From CAZDWZ01 sp964509425 (GTDB lineage Bacteria > Bdellovibrionota_C > UBA2361 > SZUA-149 > CAZDWZ01): a stretch of 64,000 bases of DNA. Below, in pieces: positions 24,758 to 32,287 of this stretch (the first letter of the stretch is position 1; each line of letters starts with the position of its first letter). The notes beneath the pieces were generated by a model. That model was not told the origin of the DNA and searched no databases. It worked only from the letters and a program-made list of their open reading frames with translations. The position numbers and the translations under genes were made by a program. The DNA is taken from the NCBI GenBank assembly GCA_964509425.1, contig CAZDWZ010000013.1, forward strand, positions 76,062-140,061. Direction: 5' to 3'.

Positions 24758-25264
24758 CTACTCAGCAGTAGGTTTCTCAGCAGGAGACTTTGTGCCGGGA
24801 GTTTCGACCACTTTCATTTCAAGAGGCGTAACACCTTTTTCCTTGATCCCAAGCTCTTTTGCGGCCTTTGCTGAAACATCCAGCTGTCGTCCCTTCGCGA
24901 AAGGGCCGCGATCGTTTACACGCACGGTGACTTTTTTGCCGTTCTCGGGATTTTTCACCTCTACCTTCGTGCCGAAAGGAAGTGTTTTGTGGGCCGCGGT
25001 GAGGCTTTCTGGATTGAATTTCTCGCCGCTTGCCGTTTTCTTTCCGCTCAATCCGTCGCCTTCGCCGTAGTAGGAAGCTTTTACTTTCTTTCCTGCAGAC
25101 TCATCGACGGGTGCTGAGGCTTCAGGTTGTTGTACGCTCGGAGCCGGCGTGGGGGCCGGTACTTCGGCCGGACGAGAAGAGAACGTCGCGCACGATCCGA
25201 AGACTGTGACAAAAAGTACTGCCGTGGGGGTCAGCAAAAATGCGCTCTTTGCAGGAGTTTTCAT
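24758..25264 (-). CDS. rlpA: RlpA-like septal-ring lytic transglycosylase / DPBB lipoprotein
   Basis: 168 residues from the ATG at 25264. Signal with lipobox VFGSC (Cys ~25), a Pro/Ala-rich linker, then the double-psi beta-barrel: KASYYGEGDGLSGKKTASGE, LTAAHKTLPFGTKVEVKN, VTVRVNDRGPFAKGRQLDVS, AAKELG. The catalytic-type Asp and the RVNDRGP motif are present. RlpA cleaves glycan strands lacking stem peptides. There is no SPOR domain; the protein ends soon after the barrel, as in many short RlpA proteins. It diverges from the Gly-zipper lipoprotein with a palindrome between. Confidence 0.9.
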   Translation of the reverse strand: MKTPAKSAFLLTPTAVLFVTVFGSCATFSSRPAEVPAPTPAPSVQQPEASAPVDESAGKKVKASYYGEGDGLSGKKTASGEKFNPESLTAAHKTLPFGTKVEVKNPENGKKVTVRVNDRGPFAKGRQLDVSAKAAKELGIKEKGVTPLEMKVVETPGTKSPAEKPTAE

Positions 25265-25301
25265 CGTTTTTCTCCGACCTTGCGAATCTCTCAAGTAATA
25301 C

Positions 25302-25315
25302 ATGACTACGATCAC
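25302..25315. promoter_or_regulatory. CRP/FNR-like palindrome 6
   Basis: ATGAC-TACG-ATCAC between the divergent rlpA (25264, -) and Gly-zipper lipoprotein (25375, +); it could serve both. Confidence 0.68.
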
Positions 25316-25374
25316 GGCGCGAGGCATCGCATGCTAGTAGGTTGAGTTTCTAAGATCAAGCGACGGAGGTAAGT

Positions 25375-25617
25375 ATGAAAAGTTACACGATAATCTTCCT
25401 CATCCTGCTTCTTGTTTTCTCACTGAGCGCATGTTCGACCTGGAGAAAGTTGAACAACACCGAAAAAGGCGCGGTGATTGGAACAGGAACAGGAGCGGCG
25501 ATTGGAACCAGCGTCTCGCCCGGACTCGGAGGCGCCGTCATCGGTGGTGCCGCCGGAGGACTTGGCGGCGGCCTCATCGGGAATGAAATCGACAGAGACG
25601 AGCGCCGGCACCGGTAA
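25375..25617 (+). CDS. Glycine-zipper lipoprotein
   Basis: 80 residues. Signal with lipobox SLSAC (Cys20), then STWRKLNNTEKGAVIGTGTG and a long glycine-zipper series (GAAIGTSVSPGLGGAVIGGAAGG, core AVIGGAAGGLGGGLIGNEID). This is the YMGG/SlyB/OsmB type of outer-membrane lipoprotein. Ribosome site GGAGG before the ATG. It probably shares a promoter region with rlpA. Confidence 0.83.
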   Translation: MKSYTIIFLILLLVFSLSACSTWRKLNNTEKGAVIGTGTGAAIGTSVSPGLGGAVIGGAAGGLGGGLIGNEIDRDERRHR

Positions 25618-25698
25618 CACCGGCAGGGCTGTCCGCATCGGTCGCACCGGTCGCAGCGGGCGCTCGACAAAATCAACGAAGAGTATTGGAGAAGAGTA

Positions 25699-25917
25699 AT
25701 GAAAAAGTTTTCGCGAGTTTTGATGATCTGCAGTTTGGTGGGTGCCGTATCTTTTGCGGCGTGCACGAAGCGCCAAGGACCGCTTGAGCGAGCCGGCGAG
25801 CGAACCGACGAGATCATGGACAATGTCTCGGAAGGAGAGAATCCGTTGAAGAAAAAAGGTGCGCTCGAGCGTGCCGGAGAGTCCATCGATGAAACTCTCG
25901 GAAACGATCGGCGGTAA
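25699..25917 (+). CDS. Small lipoprotein with internal duplication
   Basis: 72 residues; lipobox VSFAAC (Cys22). The mature peptide has two copies of the same unit, GPLERAGERTDEIMDN and GALERAGESIDETLGN, separated by a Lys-rich hinge. Entericidin-like in size and amphipathic pattern. It follows the Gly-zipper gene by 81 bases and is probably its transcriptional partner. Confidence 0.75.
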   Translation: MKKFSRVLMICSLVGAVSFAACTKRQGPLERAGERTDEIMDNVSEGENPLKKKGALERAGESIDETLGNDRR

Positions 25918-25987
25918 CGTTGCCGCGTAAAAGCATCGTGCCGCACTGAGTAGTTGCGTAGTTGCACCGTGTGGTTTCAGAGTCCGT

Positions 25988-26028
25988 GAACACCGGGCGA
26001 GGAGAGAGTTCCTTTTTGCCCGGTGTTC
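25988..26028. terminator. Hairpin between convergent lipoprotein and orphan gene
   Basis: GAACACCGGGC (25988-25998) pairs perfectly with GCCCGGTGTTC (26018-26028). Closes the envelope island on the right and lies 55 bases from the stop of the convergent orphan. Confidence 0.85.
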
Positions 26029-26083
26029 TTAGCGGTGAGGCCGCCCGATCCGGGTGAGTCGTGATCAGATATCAACCTGCTGT

Positions 26084-26626
26084 TCACGCCTCCATGTACT
26101 TCTTGTAGCGCGTCATCGCTTCCGGCAGCACCGCGCAGCCTTCACGCGCCAACGCCTCGCCGGAGTCGGTCTTCTTCCGGTCGATGAGCGCCTTGAAGCC
26201 GACCTTCAGCAGCGGGCCGTTCGGGAGCCGGATGAACGTCGCGACGACCTTCGCCTTCATGAAGCGCACTTTCAGGACTCGCCGGAGCGCTCGCACAGCG
26301 GCCGCTTGATCGGGGTAGTCGCCGACCAGCGTGTCGAGATCGAGGACGACGAGATCCGGCTCGGGGTCCATCACGACTTCGCTGAGCTTCAGCGCGGACT
26401 TGACCTCGATCTTCTCGTCGAGCCGCCTCTGGTCCACGGCGTTCTCGGCCGGCGCGCCGAGGATGCCGCTCGTCAGCCCCTTGAAGGTCGAGGCTTCTTT
26501 CTGGGACACGCTCGTCGTGACGATGAACACGATCTGCTTGCCGACGGGGACCGGCGGGACGGCGGCGACCGTTTCGACTACTGCGGGTTCGCCTTCGGTG
26601 GCGGGAACAGGTTTTCGTCTGGCCAT
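26084..26626 (-). CDS. Orphan gene A, GC-rich, unknown function
   Basis: 180 residues from the ATG at 26626 (an upstream methionine at 26653 has no ribosome site). No signal peptide. A Pro/Val/Ala-rich N-terminus leads to GKQIVFIVTTSVSQKEASTF, a charged helical part and PDLVVLDLDTLVGDYPDQAAA, which alternates strand and helix in a way reminiscent of a receiver/Rossmann-like fold. I can name no family. Third positions are strongly G/C, unlike the neighbouring small lipoprotein genes. A solitary gene with a hairpin at its 3' side. Confidence 0.6.
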   Translation of the reverse strand: MARRKPVPATEGEPAVVETVAAVPPVPVGKQIVFIVTTSVSQKEASTFKGLTSGILGAPAENAVDQRRLDEKIEVKSALKLSEVVMDPEPDLVVLDLDTLVGDYPDQAAAVRALRRVLKVRFMKAKVVATFIRLPNGPLLKVGFKALIDRKKTDSGEALAREGCAVLPEAMTRYKKYMEA

Positions 26627-26824
26627 GGAGCACCTCAAGAGGGATGAGAACACGGATTGGATGTGAGGAGGGGGGAAATGCGGGGGTGGGGGTGCGAGCC
26701 ATTCGGCGTCGCAATCCCTTGCTAACCTAGCTCTCCTCTTCCCGTGTGTGCCGTATCCATAGCGTTTTTCGCCAGCAAACTAAAGGCAGCCGAGGGTGTG
26801 TCCGAAAGTTGAAAGAAGAAATTA

Positions 26825-28099
26825 TTAATTTGTAGGGGGAGATGACGTTTCGGCGGAGCCAATGGACTCGCCGACGAATTTGCCGAAAAGCTCGTTTCCC
26901 TTCTCCGAGAGATGACAGCAATTGTCATTATACGTTGCCTCGGAGACATCTTTAAAAATCTGAGTCGCATCAAAAAATTTCACGCCTTTTGCCGCGAGAA
27001 TTCGCCCTTCTTCTCGGAGCACAGGGTAGGCAAGGGCCACATTCTTCCCCGGTGCCGAATCCGGGTTCAAAGCCACCGCGGCTTCTTCTTTTTGGAAGGT
27101 TTTGGAATCTGGGAAATATTGGTTCGGTTGGAGGAAATGAAAATACACGATGCCGTTCTCTCTCGCGAGTCGCTCCATCTGGAGAGAGCTCTCACGCCAA
27201 GTTGCGGCAATCGTCCGGAAAAATTCTTGAGGATTCCGAAAGCGTCGATTAGGCCCATCGGCCGCAGGGGAGTCTTTTGCTTCGCTCTTCGAGACGACTT
27301 CGAGCTGTTCCCGGAGGCGGTGAACATTGGCGCCGAGATATCGGTCATAGAGCGCCCAGACGGTCGCTGCGGAGATGCTTTCTCGAAAGGCGCTCGTCGC
27401 AAACCACGCCGCGGTCCCGGACCGAAACTCTTTCGCGGTTTCGATTTTTCCCACGAGCGCAATTTCTTTTCTGCCGGAGATACCCTGAATCATTCCGGGC
27501 CAGTATTCGGGGAAGAAGACAAAGTTTCGCTCGCCGAAGTTCACAAGGGCGACTTCGTTGAATCCGTCGACGTTGATGATAATGTCGAATTCCCCACCGA
27601 GCGCGAGAATATAGGAGAGTGCGAGCAGCTGCTGCGGCTGTTTATACGCACCGAGCGCGAGCCGTACGAACTCAATCTTCTTTCCGGCAAACCGGGGGGA
27701 TTTCTCGATGCCTTTTTTTATTTCGGCTTCTCCCAGCGATTGAAGCCACCAAGCGACGCTTCCGCCGAAGATGCCGACGATGACCGTGTCGGGTGACCGC
27801 TTCCGGAGCGGGGGCTTATCGTCGACAAAGCCGTAGTCGGAAATCCGGATTCCGTTGTGCGCAATTTTCTCGCGCGAGTCATAGACGAAGCCGAGATAGG
27901 GATGGGGAATGATGAGATTCCCTGCGAGGAGTTGATTGAGGTTTTCTTGGGGACTCTGAGATGCCTGCCTTAAGCGCTCAGCGATCTCCGCCTGTCCGTA
28001 GGGCTTTCCGAAAACTACGCGATACACGACATACGAGGCGCCCTCGAGGACGGCGAGGACGAGAACCAGGAGGAGAAGATTTTTAAAAAAGCAGCGCAT
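26825..28099 (-). CDS. SGNH/GDSL-like hydrolase, membrane-anchored
   Basis: 424 residues. One N-terminal membrane helix (~6-26). SGNH-type blocks: IVGIFGGSVAWW (~108-118, the nucleophile Ser after GG), IIINVDGFNEVAL (Gly-Asn block analogue), and near the end YNDNCCHLSEKGNELF, giving the Asp-x-x-His pair. The nucleophile motif is GGS rather than GDS. Such anchored hydrolases often add or remove acyl groups on exported polysaccharides; the substrate is unknown. It diverges from the second SGNH gene, with orphan B between. Confidence 0.78.
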   Translation of the reverse strand: MRCFFKNLLLLVLVLAVLEGASYVVYRVVFGKPYGQAEIAERLRQASQSPQENLNQLLAGNLIIPHPYLGFVYDSREKIAHNGIRISDYGFVDDKPPLRKRSPDTVIVGIFGGSVAWWLQSLGEAEIKKGIEKSPRFAGKKIEFVRLALGAYKQPQQLLALSYILALGGEFDIIINVDGFNEVALVNFGERNFVFFPEYWPGMIQGISGRKEIALVGKIETAKEFRSGTAAWFATSAFRESISAATVWALYDRYLGANVHRLREQLEVVSKSEAKDSPAADGPNRRFRNPQEFFRTIAATWRESSLQMERLARENGIVYFHFLQPNQYFPDSKTFQKEEAAVALNPDSAPGKNVALAYPVLREEGRILAAKGVKFFDATQIFKDVSEATYNDNCCHLSEKGNELFGKFVGESIGSAETSSPPTN

Positions 28100-28328
28100 T
28101 CGTCGCAGGCGTTTCTGAAGGAATTTCCGATTGTTACGATATTTAGAGGAAACCGTTTAGCATTCGTATCGAAAAACGGGCCAGCCCCGCTTCAAATGTT
28201 TAGGGAATTTGTGTTAAATTAGGTTCCCCACGCTCTTTTCCGATCAGATACCGAAAAGTTTAATCGCGTGCTCTGAGCAGACATTCGCCTGCCCGAGCAA
28301 CGCGGAAGGAATAGGATTTCATCTATTA

Positions 28329-28382
28329 CCGGAGAGCACCTTTCGCTCGCTTCGCGATGAGCTGGCGAAGGGTACTCTCCGG
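28329..28382. terminator. Strong hairpin upstream of orphan B
   Basis: An 18-base arm starting CCGGAGAG at 28329 pairs with the arm ending CTCTCCGG at 28382, with one mismatch and one G-T pair. It sits 41 bases before the orphan B start and insulates it from upstream transcription. The rest of 28100-28328 shows nothing recognisable. Confidence 0.8.
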
Positions 28383-28423
28383 AGCTCGTTCCGGTGCGGT
28401 GCCTCTACACAGGGGACATTGCG

Positions 28424-28783
28424 ATGGTGCGGCGTGAGAATCGGTGTTGGAAGATGGCGTTCGACCCCGCGTCGAACGTCATGCGGTTGGAGTTGATCGG
28501 GTCGGCGGAGATGCTGGAGGACCGGAACCTCGGCGAGTGCGTGGAGCGGCTGCAGGAGGTGACGCAGCGGCAGCGCGGCATGCTGGTCGTGCTGGTCCTG
28601 CCGGAGCCGATCACCCTCGACGCCGCGCCCGGCCGCGTGCTGCACGGCGCGCTGGGTGGGTCGCTGGCCGTCGCGGTGCAGCAGGCCGACGGGAAGTTCA
28701 TCGTCTTGTGGGGCGGCCCCGACGCGCCCCTCGAGTGGCAGTCCGACGCGGAGATCACCCTCCCGCCGGCGTTCAACGTGTGA
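28424..28783 (+). CDS. Orphan gene B, GC-rich, unknown function
   Basis: 119 residues from the ATG at 28424 behind AGGGGAC; a GTG at 28394 is also in frame. Predicted mostly beta with a short helix: MAFDPASNVMRLELIGSA, CVERLQEVTQRQRGMLVVLV, GGSLAVAVQQADGKFIVLWG. No signal peptide, no catalytic motif. Codon use is strongly G/C-ending (for example repeated GTG, CTG, GCG), different from the SGNH genes on both sides. Hairpins lie both before and after it. Confidence 0.62.
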   Translation: MVRRENRCWKMAFDPASNVMRLELIGSAEMLEDRNLGECVERLQEVTQRQRGMLVVLVLPEPITLDAAPGRVLHGALGGSLAVAVQQADGKFIVLWGGPDAPLEWQSDAEITLPPAFNV

Positions 28784-28796
28784 CACACTTTTAGGG

Positions 28797-28851
28797 TTTC
28801 GCGCAGTGCGGGAGCAATCTTCCGCCGGAAGACCTTCCGCGCTGCGCGAAA
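28797..28851. terminator. Strong hairpin downstream of orphan B
   Basis: TTTCGCGCAGTGCGG (28797-28811) pairs with CCGCGCTGCGCGAAA (28837-28851) with a single G-T pair, followed by ACGTTTTGCCTTTAATT. A classical intrinsic terminator. Nothing else is seen up to 29044. Confidence 0.87.
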
Positions 28852-29044
28852 CGTTTTGCCTTTAATTATTCTCTCCAGAGTCCCACATTTCGTTTTTTCG
28901 GCGAGAGGCCGAGCGACTACTCACTGTAGAAACGTGAAAAATTCGTCAGGGTTTTTGCACGCGGTCGAGTTCGAAACGAATTCTGCTTGAAGGAAGCGAA
29001 CTCCGAATATATCACCGCTCTGAGCATCTCCGTTAAGAAGCATC

Positions 29045-30130
29045 GTGTCAGATATCGCCGCACCTCCAAATCGATTCTTTTGTTTTCTCCTCGCGAGCTT
29101 CGGAGTTCTTCTGTCGTTTGCCCTTGGAGAGATCGCGGTGCGTGTGCTTGATCTCTCCCCGCAGCTCATTTACGTCGGCCGCGGCCGCTATCAGTTGTCA
29201 TCGAATCCCGACATGGGCTACCGACCAGCTCCGGGTGCGAAGAACATGAGCGCGCAGCTCGGTTGGGATTATCCTGACGCGGAAACGAACAGGTCGGGAT
29301 TTCGAAGCCCGGAGTATTCTCGCGAGAAGGGACCGAGTGTGTTCCGAACCGTTCTCATCGGCGACAGTCTCTCCATGGGGCTTTGGATCGACCGCTTCGA
29401 AGACACTTTCGCCGGAAAGGTCGAGAAACATATCCGTGATTTTCTTGCGCCGCGAGGTATTCGCGCCGAACTCCTTAATTTCGGAGTGACCGGTTACAAC
29501 ACCAAACAAGAAGTGGCGATGCTGGAAGACGAAGCGCTTCCTTATAATCCGGATTTTATTCTTCTTGAATACTGCCTCAACGACTCTTATCGTAATGACG
29601 ACGATTTGTACAAGCAGCTCCTTCGAGAGAGTCGAGATCGTGTCGGTGCACCGAGTAGCCTGACTCTTCATCCGATTCTCGCAAAGAGCGCGTTGGTCCG
29701 ATTTTTTTATTTTCGCGTGGCTTCTCTTCTGAAGTGGACGGGCACCCGGACAGACAAAGAAACGGAGGCGAAGCTTGAGCATCTTTCCCGTGATTCCACC
29801 GAAGAGTCCTTCCGCAGGCTTGGCGAAATCTCGAAAAAGAATCGCGTTCCGGTTCTCGTCGTGATCTTTCCCGATTTCCGACTTTTCACCGAAGATGGCC
29901 TCAAGTCCGAACGTGACCGCGTCGCAGACTTCGCCCGAAGAGAGGGTCTCGCTGTTCTTGATTTGATGCCCGCCTTTCTCGCCTGCGCCGCGGCCTCTCC
30001 CGAGAAGCTGTATGTCGATGGCTATCATCCCACCGTCCCCGGCCATGCCTGCGCCGGGAAGGCTATTGGTGAGTTTGTTCAGGCGAGGCTTGATATCACG
30101 AACGGAGTTTCGGCGGCCTTTGAGCGGTAG
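29045..30130 (+). CDS. SGNH/GDSL hydrolase, membrane-anchored
   Basis: 361 residues from a GTG at 29045. One N-terminal helix (~10-32). All SGNH blocks are present: VLIGDSLSMGLW (GDS nucleophile, ~103-114), LNFGVTGYNT (block II Gly), LLEYCLNDSYRN (Asn block III) and LYVDGYHPTVPGH (Asp-x-x-His dyad). This is a canonical GDSL esterase/acetyl-hydrolase layout, probably periplasmic. The gene is divergent from the other SGNH gene at 26825. Confidence 0.87.
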   Translation: MSDIAAPPNRFFCFLLASFGVLLSFALGEIAVRVLDLSPQLIYVGRGRYQLSSNPDMGYRPAPGAKNMSAQLGWDYPDAETNRSGFRSPEYSREKGPSVFRTVLIGDSLSMGLWIDRFEDTFAGKVEKHIRDFLAPRGIRAELLNFGVTGYNTKQEVAMLEDEALPYNPDFILLEYCLNDSYRNDDDLYKQLLRESRDRVGAPSSLTLHPILAKSALVRFFYFRVASLLKWTGTRTDKETEAKLEHLSRDSTEESFRRLGEISKKNRVPVLVVIFPDFRLFTEDGLKSERDRVADFARREGLAVLDLMPAFLACAAASPEKLYVDGYHPTVPGHACAGKAIGEFVQARLDITNGVSAAFER

Positions 30131-30220
30131 GGTGGAATTTATCTAGGAATATCTGACGCGCGTAATCTGCGTTGGGCGGAGGGGGAGGGCTTTCCGTTCA
30201 GCCTGAGGTGATTTGTCGAG

Positions 30221-30310
30221 CGGTTCGGGTGAATTGCCCGGCGTCGTTCGGGAGGTATTTCAGGCGGTGAGGGAGTAAGGTGAGTGTGGGGCGCTTGCTC
30301 GATTTGGATG
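30221..30310 (+). repeat. ~90-bp dispersed repeat, copy R1
   Basis: Begins CGGTTCGGGTGAATTGCCCG and ends with GGGGCGCTTGCTCGATTTGG. The centre GTATTTCAGGCGGTGAGGG is shared by four copies (R1-R4). Confidence 0.88.
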
Positions 30311-30369
30311 GGGCATCGGTCTGCATTTCAACCAGTTACGACATTTCCGCCACTGAGATCTTTGTGAGC

Positions 30370-30378
30370 TGTTATACT
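30370..30378 (+). promoter_or_regulatory. Possible extended -10 promoter element
   Basis: TGT-TATACT, an extended -10 pattern 25 bases before the gene at 30403. No convincing -35 is seen. Confidence 0.35.
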
Positions 30379-30402
30379 CTCAGTAGTTAGGACGACGACG
30401 CT

Positions 30403-30945
30403 ATGCGACTTCCCTCTCGGAAAATGCCCTCGGTTCATGAGTCCTCCCCAGCGGTAGGTCAGGTAGTCGTGGCCTTTCTTTCTATAATTTCCTTCGTCAC
30501 CATATATTCGCATCCGGTGATAGCGCTTTTCACCGTTCCGCCAGCAATAGCAGTTCTGCTTTGGCGTGATTCTTCAGAGAGGAGAGATCGCGAAAGACTT
30601 CTCGCCGGGCGAACATCCGGAGACATCGGAGCGTTTGCCCGTAGCTTCCCACGGCGGGAGATCGATACTTGGGTGATTCGCGCCGTGTGGGACGAAATGC
30701 AGGCCGCACTCACCGACCATCCGGATAAACAGTGCTTCTTTCCGCTACTCGCTGATGATCGGGTAGTCGAGGATCTGCGCATCGACAGCGAAGAGCTTGA
30801 GTGGATGGTAATCGATGTTGCGAAGAGGTGCGGCCGCTCGCTTAAAAATTGCGAAGAAAATCCCTATTACGCCCAAGTTAAGAGCGTTGGCGATGTCGTC
30901 CGCTTCCTCAATTCCCAACCAAAACATCAAGCGAGCGCAGTGTAA
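30403..30945 (+). CDS. Membrane protein with DUF1493/acyl-carrier-like C-terminus
   Basis: 180 residues. Two adjacent hydrophobic segments (~18-52, VVVAFLSIISFVTIYSHPVI and IALFTVPPAIAVLLW) are followed by a soluble helical domain. The stretch LLADDRVVEDLRIDSEELEW, and later VKSVGDVVRFLNSQ, has the spacing of an acyl-carrier-like fold (helix, DLxID.., closing helix). The phosphopantetheine Ser site would be at RIDSEEL; this is a resemblance only. It lies between repeats R1 and R2. Confidence 0.6.
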   Translation: MRLPSRKMPSVHESSPAVGQVVVAFLSIISFVTIYSHPVIALFTVPPAIAVLLWRDSSERRDRERLLAGRTSGDIGAFARSFPRREIDTWVIRAVWDEMQAALTDHPDKQCFFPLLADDRVVEDLRIDSEELEWMVIDVAKRCGRSLKNCEENPYYAQVKSVGDVVRFLNSQPKHQASAV

Positions 30946-31086
30946 TCTCTATTTTCACTCTCAACTGTTTGATTCGGACGCAGCGATGGCTTGCGACTCG
31001 GGGAGAGCGGTTCCGCTGGGTGGCAGTTCCGTAGCTTTAGGAAAATCCGTTTTCGGTTCCGCGCTTTGGGGTCGACGAACCGCTCG

Positions 31087-31175
31087 CAGTTCGGGTGAAT
31101 TGCCCGGCGTCGTTCGGGAGGTATTTCAGGCGGTGAGGGAGTAAAGTGGATGCGGGGCGCTCCCTTGATGCGGAT
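31087..31175 (+). repeat. ~90-bp dispersed repeat, copy R2
   Basis: Same orientation as R1 and identical to it over the core from TTCGGGTGAATTGCCCGGCG to the TGAGGGAGTAA end. The region 30946-31086 upstream has a diverged GATTCGGACGCAGCGATGGC word that recurs after R2 (31165-31195), so the repeat unit may be longer than 90 bp. Confidence 0.88.
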
Positions 31176-31289
31176 GCAGCGGGAAGCGCGATGGCTCGCG
31201 GTTCGCATGCCGTTGATTCCGAAAGGGGCAGAGCACGGGGCAGCTACGCGTCTCGAGAGACTTTCGCGCACAGAGGGGCAGCGGGCTTG

Positions 31290-31375
31290 CGGTTCGGGTG
31301 AACGGCCCGGCGTCGTGCGGAAAGTATTTCAGGCGGTGAGGGAGTAAGGTTTGCGTGGGGTCGCTTGCCCGGATC
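31290..31375 (+). repeat. ~90-bp dispersed repeat, copy R3
   Basis: Direct orientation, core diverged at a few sites (GAACGGCCCGGCGTCGTGCG). It overlaps the apparent start of the HNH gene and is the inverted partner of R4. Confidence 0.87.
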
Positions 31376-32002
31376 GCAGGGCATTCGAACTTCGAAGGCG
31401 ATCGAGAAGAGTGTGCGGCGAAAGAATCGCCGAGTCTCTCATTGTTTGCTTCCGTCAAAGATAAAAACGAGGAAAATAGTGATTACTTCCGACACGGAAG
31501 TCCCGCGGAGAAGAGAACGCAGATCTCTTTCACTGCTGATGATGACTTCATGAGCTTGTTGAACCGCGCGAAGGAAGTTTCATTTCGAGGAAAGAAGGAG
31601 GACGTCTCATTAGAAAGCGTTCTTACACGCGCGCTTCGTGCGTATCTTTCGAAGGAGTGTCCGAAGGAGCGTCAAGCGCGGCGGAAAGCGCGACCGAAGC
31701 GGAAGAGCGGACACGAGGTCACGCAGGATAGGTCCGCAAAACGCTCTGTTCCGGCGCCAATAAGAGATTTAGTGCTTGAGCGAGACGGCTTTCAGTGCAC
31801 CTATATCGGCAGCTCGGAAGCTCGCTGCTGCTCGAGAGTGAATCTTCAGGTTGATCACCAAATACCGGTCGCGCTCGGTGGCGAGACCTCCAGCGAAAAT
31901 CTCCGGACACTTTGCGCGACTCATAATTTATCGGAAGCGAGGAGATTCTTTGGAACCAGTTATCTCGAATCTCGAATCGCCGCGAAGAAAATGTCTTCTT
32001 GA
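31355..32002 (+). CDS. HNH endonuclease, C-terminal half of a DUF222/13E12-type protein
   Basis: Up to 215 residues from a GTG at 31355, inside repeat R3; the start is doubtful. The region from RTQISFTADDDFMSLLNRAK to LTRALRAYLSKE matches the segment that precedes the HNH domain in DUF222-HNH proteins. It is followed by a Lys/Arg linker and the HNH domain: PIRDLVLERDGFQCTYIG, LQVDHQIPVALGGETSSENL, RTLCATHNLSEARRFFG. Catalytic His-Asn-His-type residues are present. The usual N-terminal DUF222-like half (~200 residues) is absent upstream. Probably an N-terminally truncated remnant of a mobile HNH gene, bracketed by R3 and R4 in inverted orientation. Confidence 0.75.
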   Translation: MGSLARIAGHSNFEGDREECAAKESPSLSLFASVKDKNEENSDYFRHGSPAEKRTQISFTADDDFMSLLNRAKEVSFRGKKEDVSLESVLTRALRAYLSKECPKERQARRKARPKRKSGHEVTQDRSAKRSVPAPIRDLVLERDGFQCTYIGSSEARCCSRVNLQVDHQIPVALGGETSSENLRTLCATHNLSEARRFFGTSYLESRIAAKKMSS

Positions 32003-32144
32003 TCGCTTCCTATTCCGTCGTCAATGTTTACGGCTTGTCGCTTGAGGGGCGCCGGACTCTCTCGCCGATCGTTTGAAAGCCTGCGGACCTGCCAATCGCC
32101 GAAATCGCGTTCAGTGGATCCCAAGCCATCGCGCGGTGCGCAAG

Positions 32145-32233
32145 ATCCAAATCAAGCGAGCGCCCCGCATTTACTTCACTCCCTCACGGCCTGAAATACT
32201 TTCAGCACGACGCCGGGCATCACACCCGAACCG
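32145..32233 (-). repeat. ~90-bp dispersed repeat, copy R4 (inverted)
   Basis: Reverse orientation; on the minus strand it reads GCGGTTCGGGTGTGATGCCC through GTATTTCAGGCCGTGAGGG to CGCTCGCTTGATTTGGATC. With R3 it brackets the HNH gene as inverted repeats ~0.8 kb apart. Confidence 0.87.
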
Positions 32234-32287
32234 CAGACCCTGCATGGATCCCAGAGCGGTGAGCCGACACGAACTTTCTTGAACCAG

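Noticed and set aside
26050..26072. Seventh palindrome (GTGATCAGATATCAAC) near orphan A
   Set aside because: The spacing is TGA-N7-TCA, one base too long for the RTGAY-N4-RTCA pattern.
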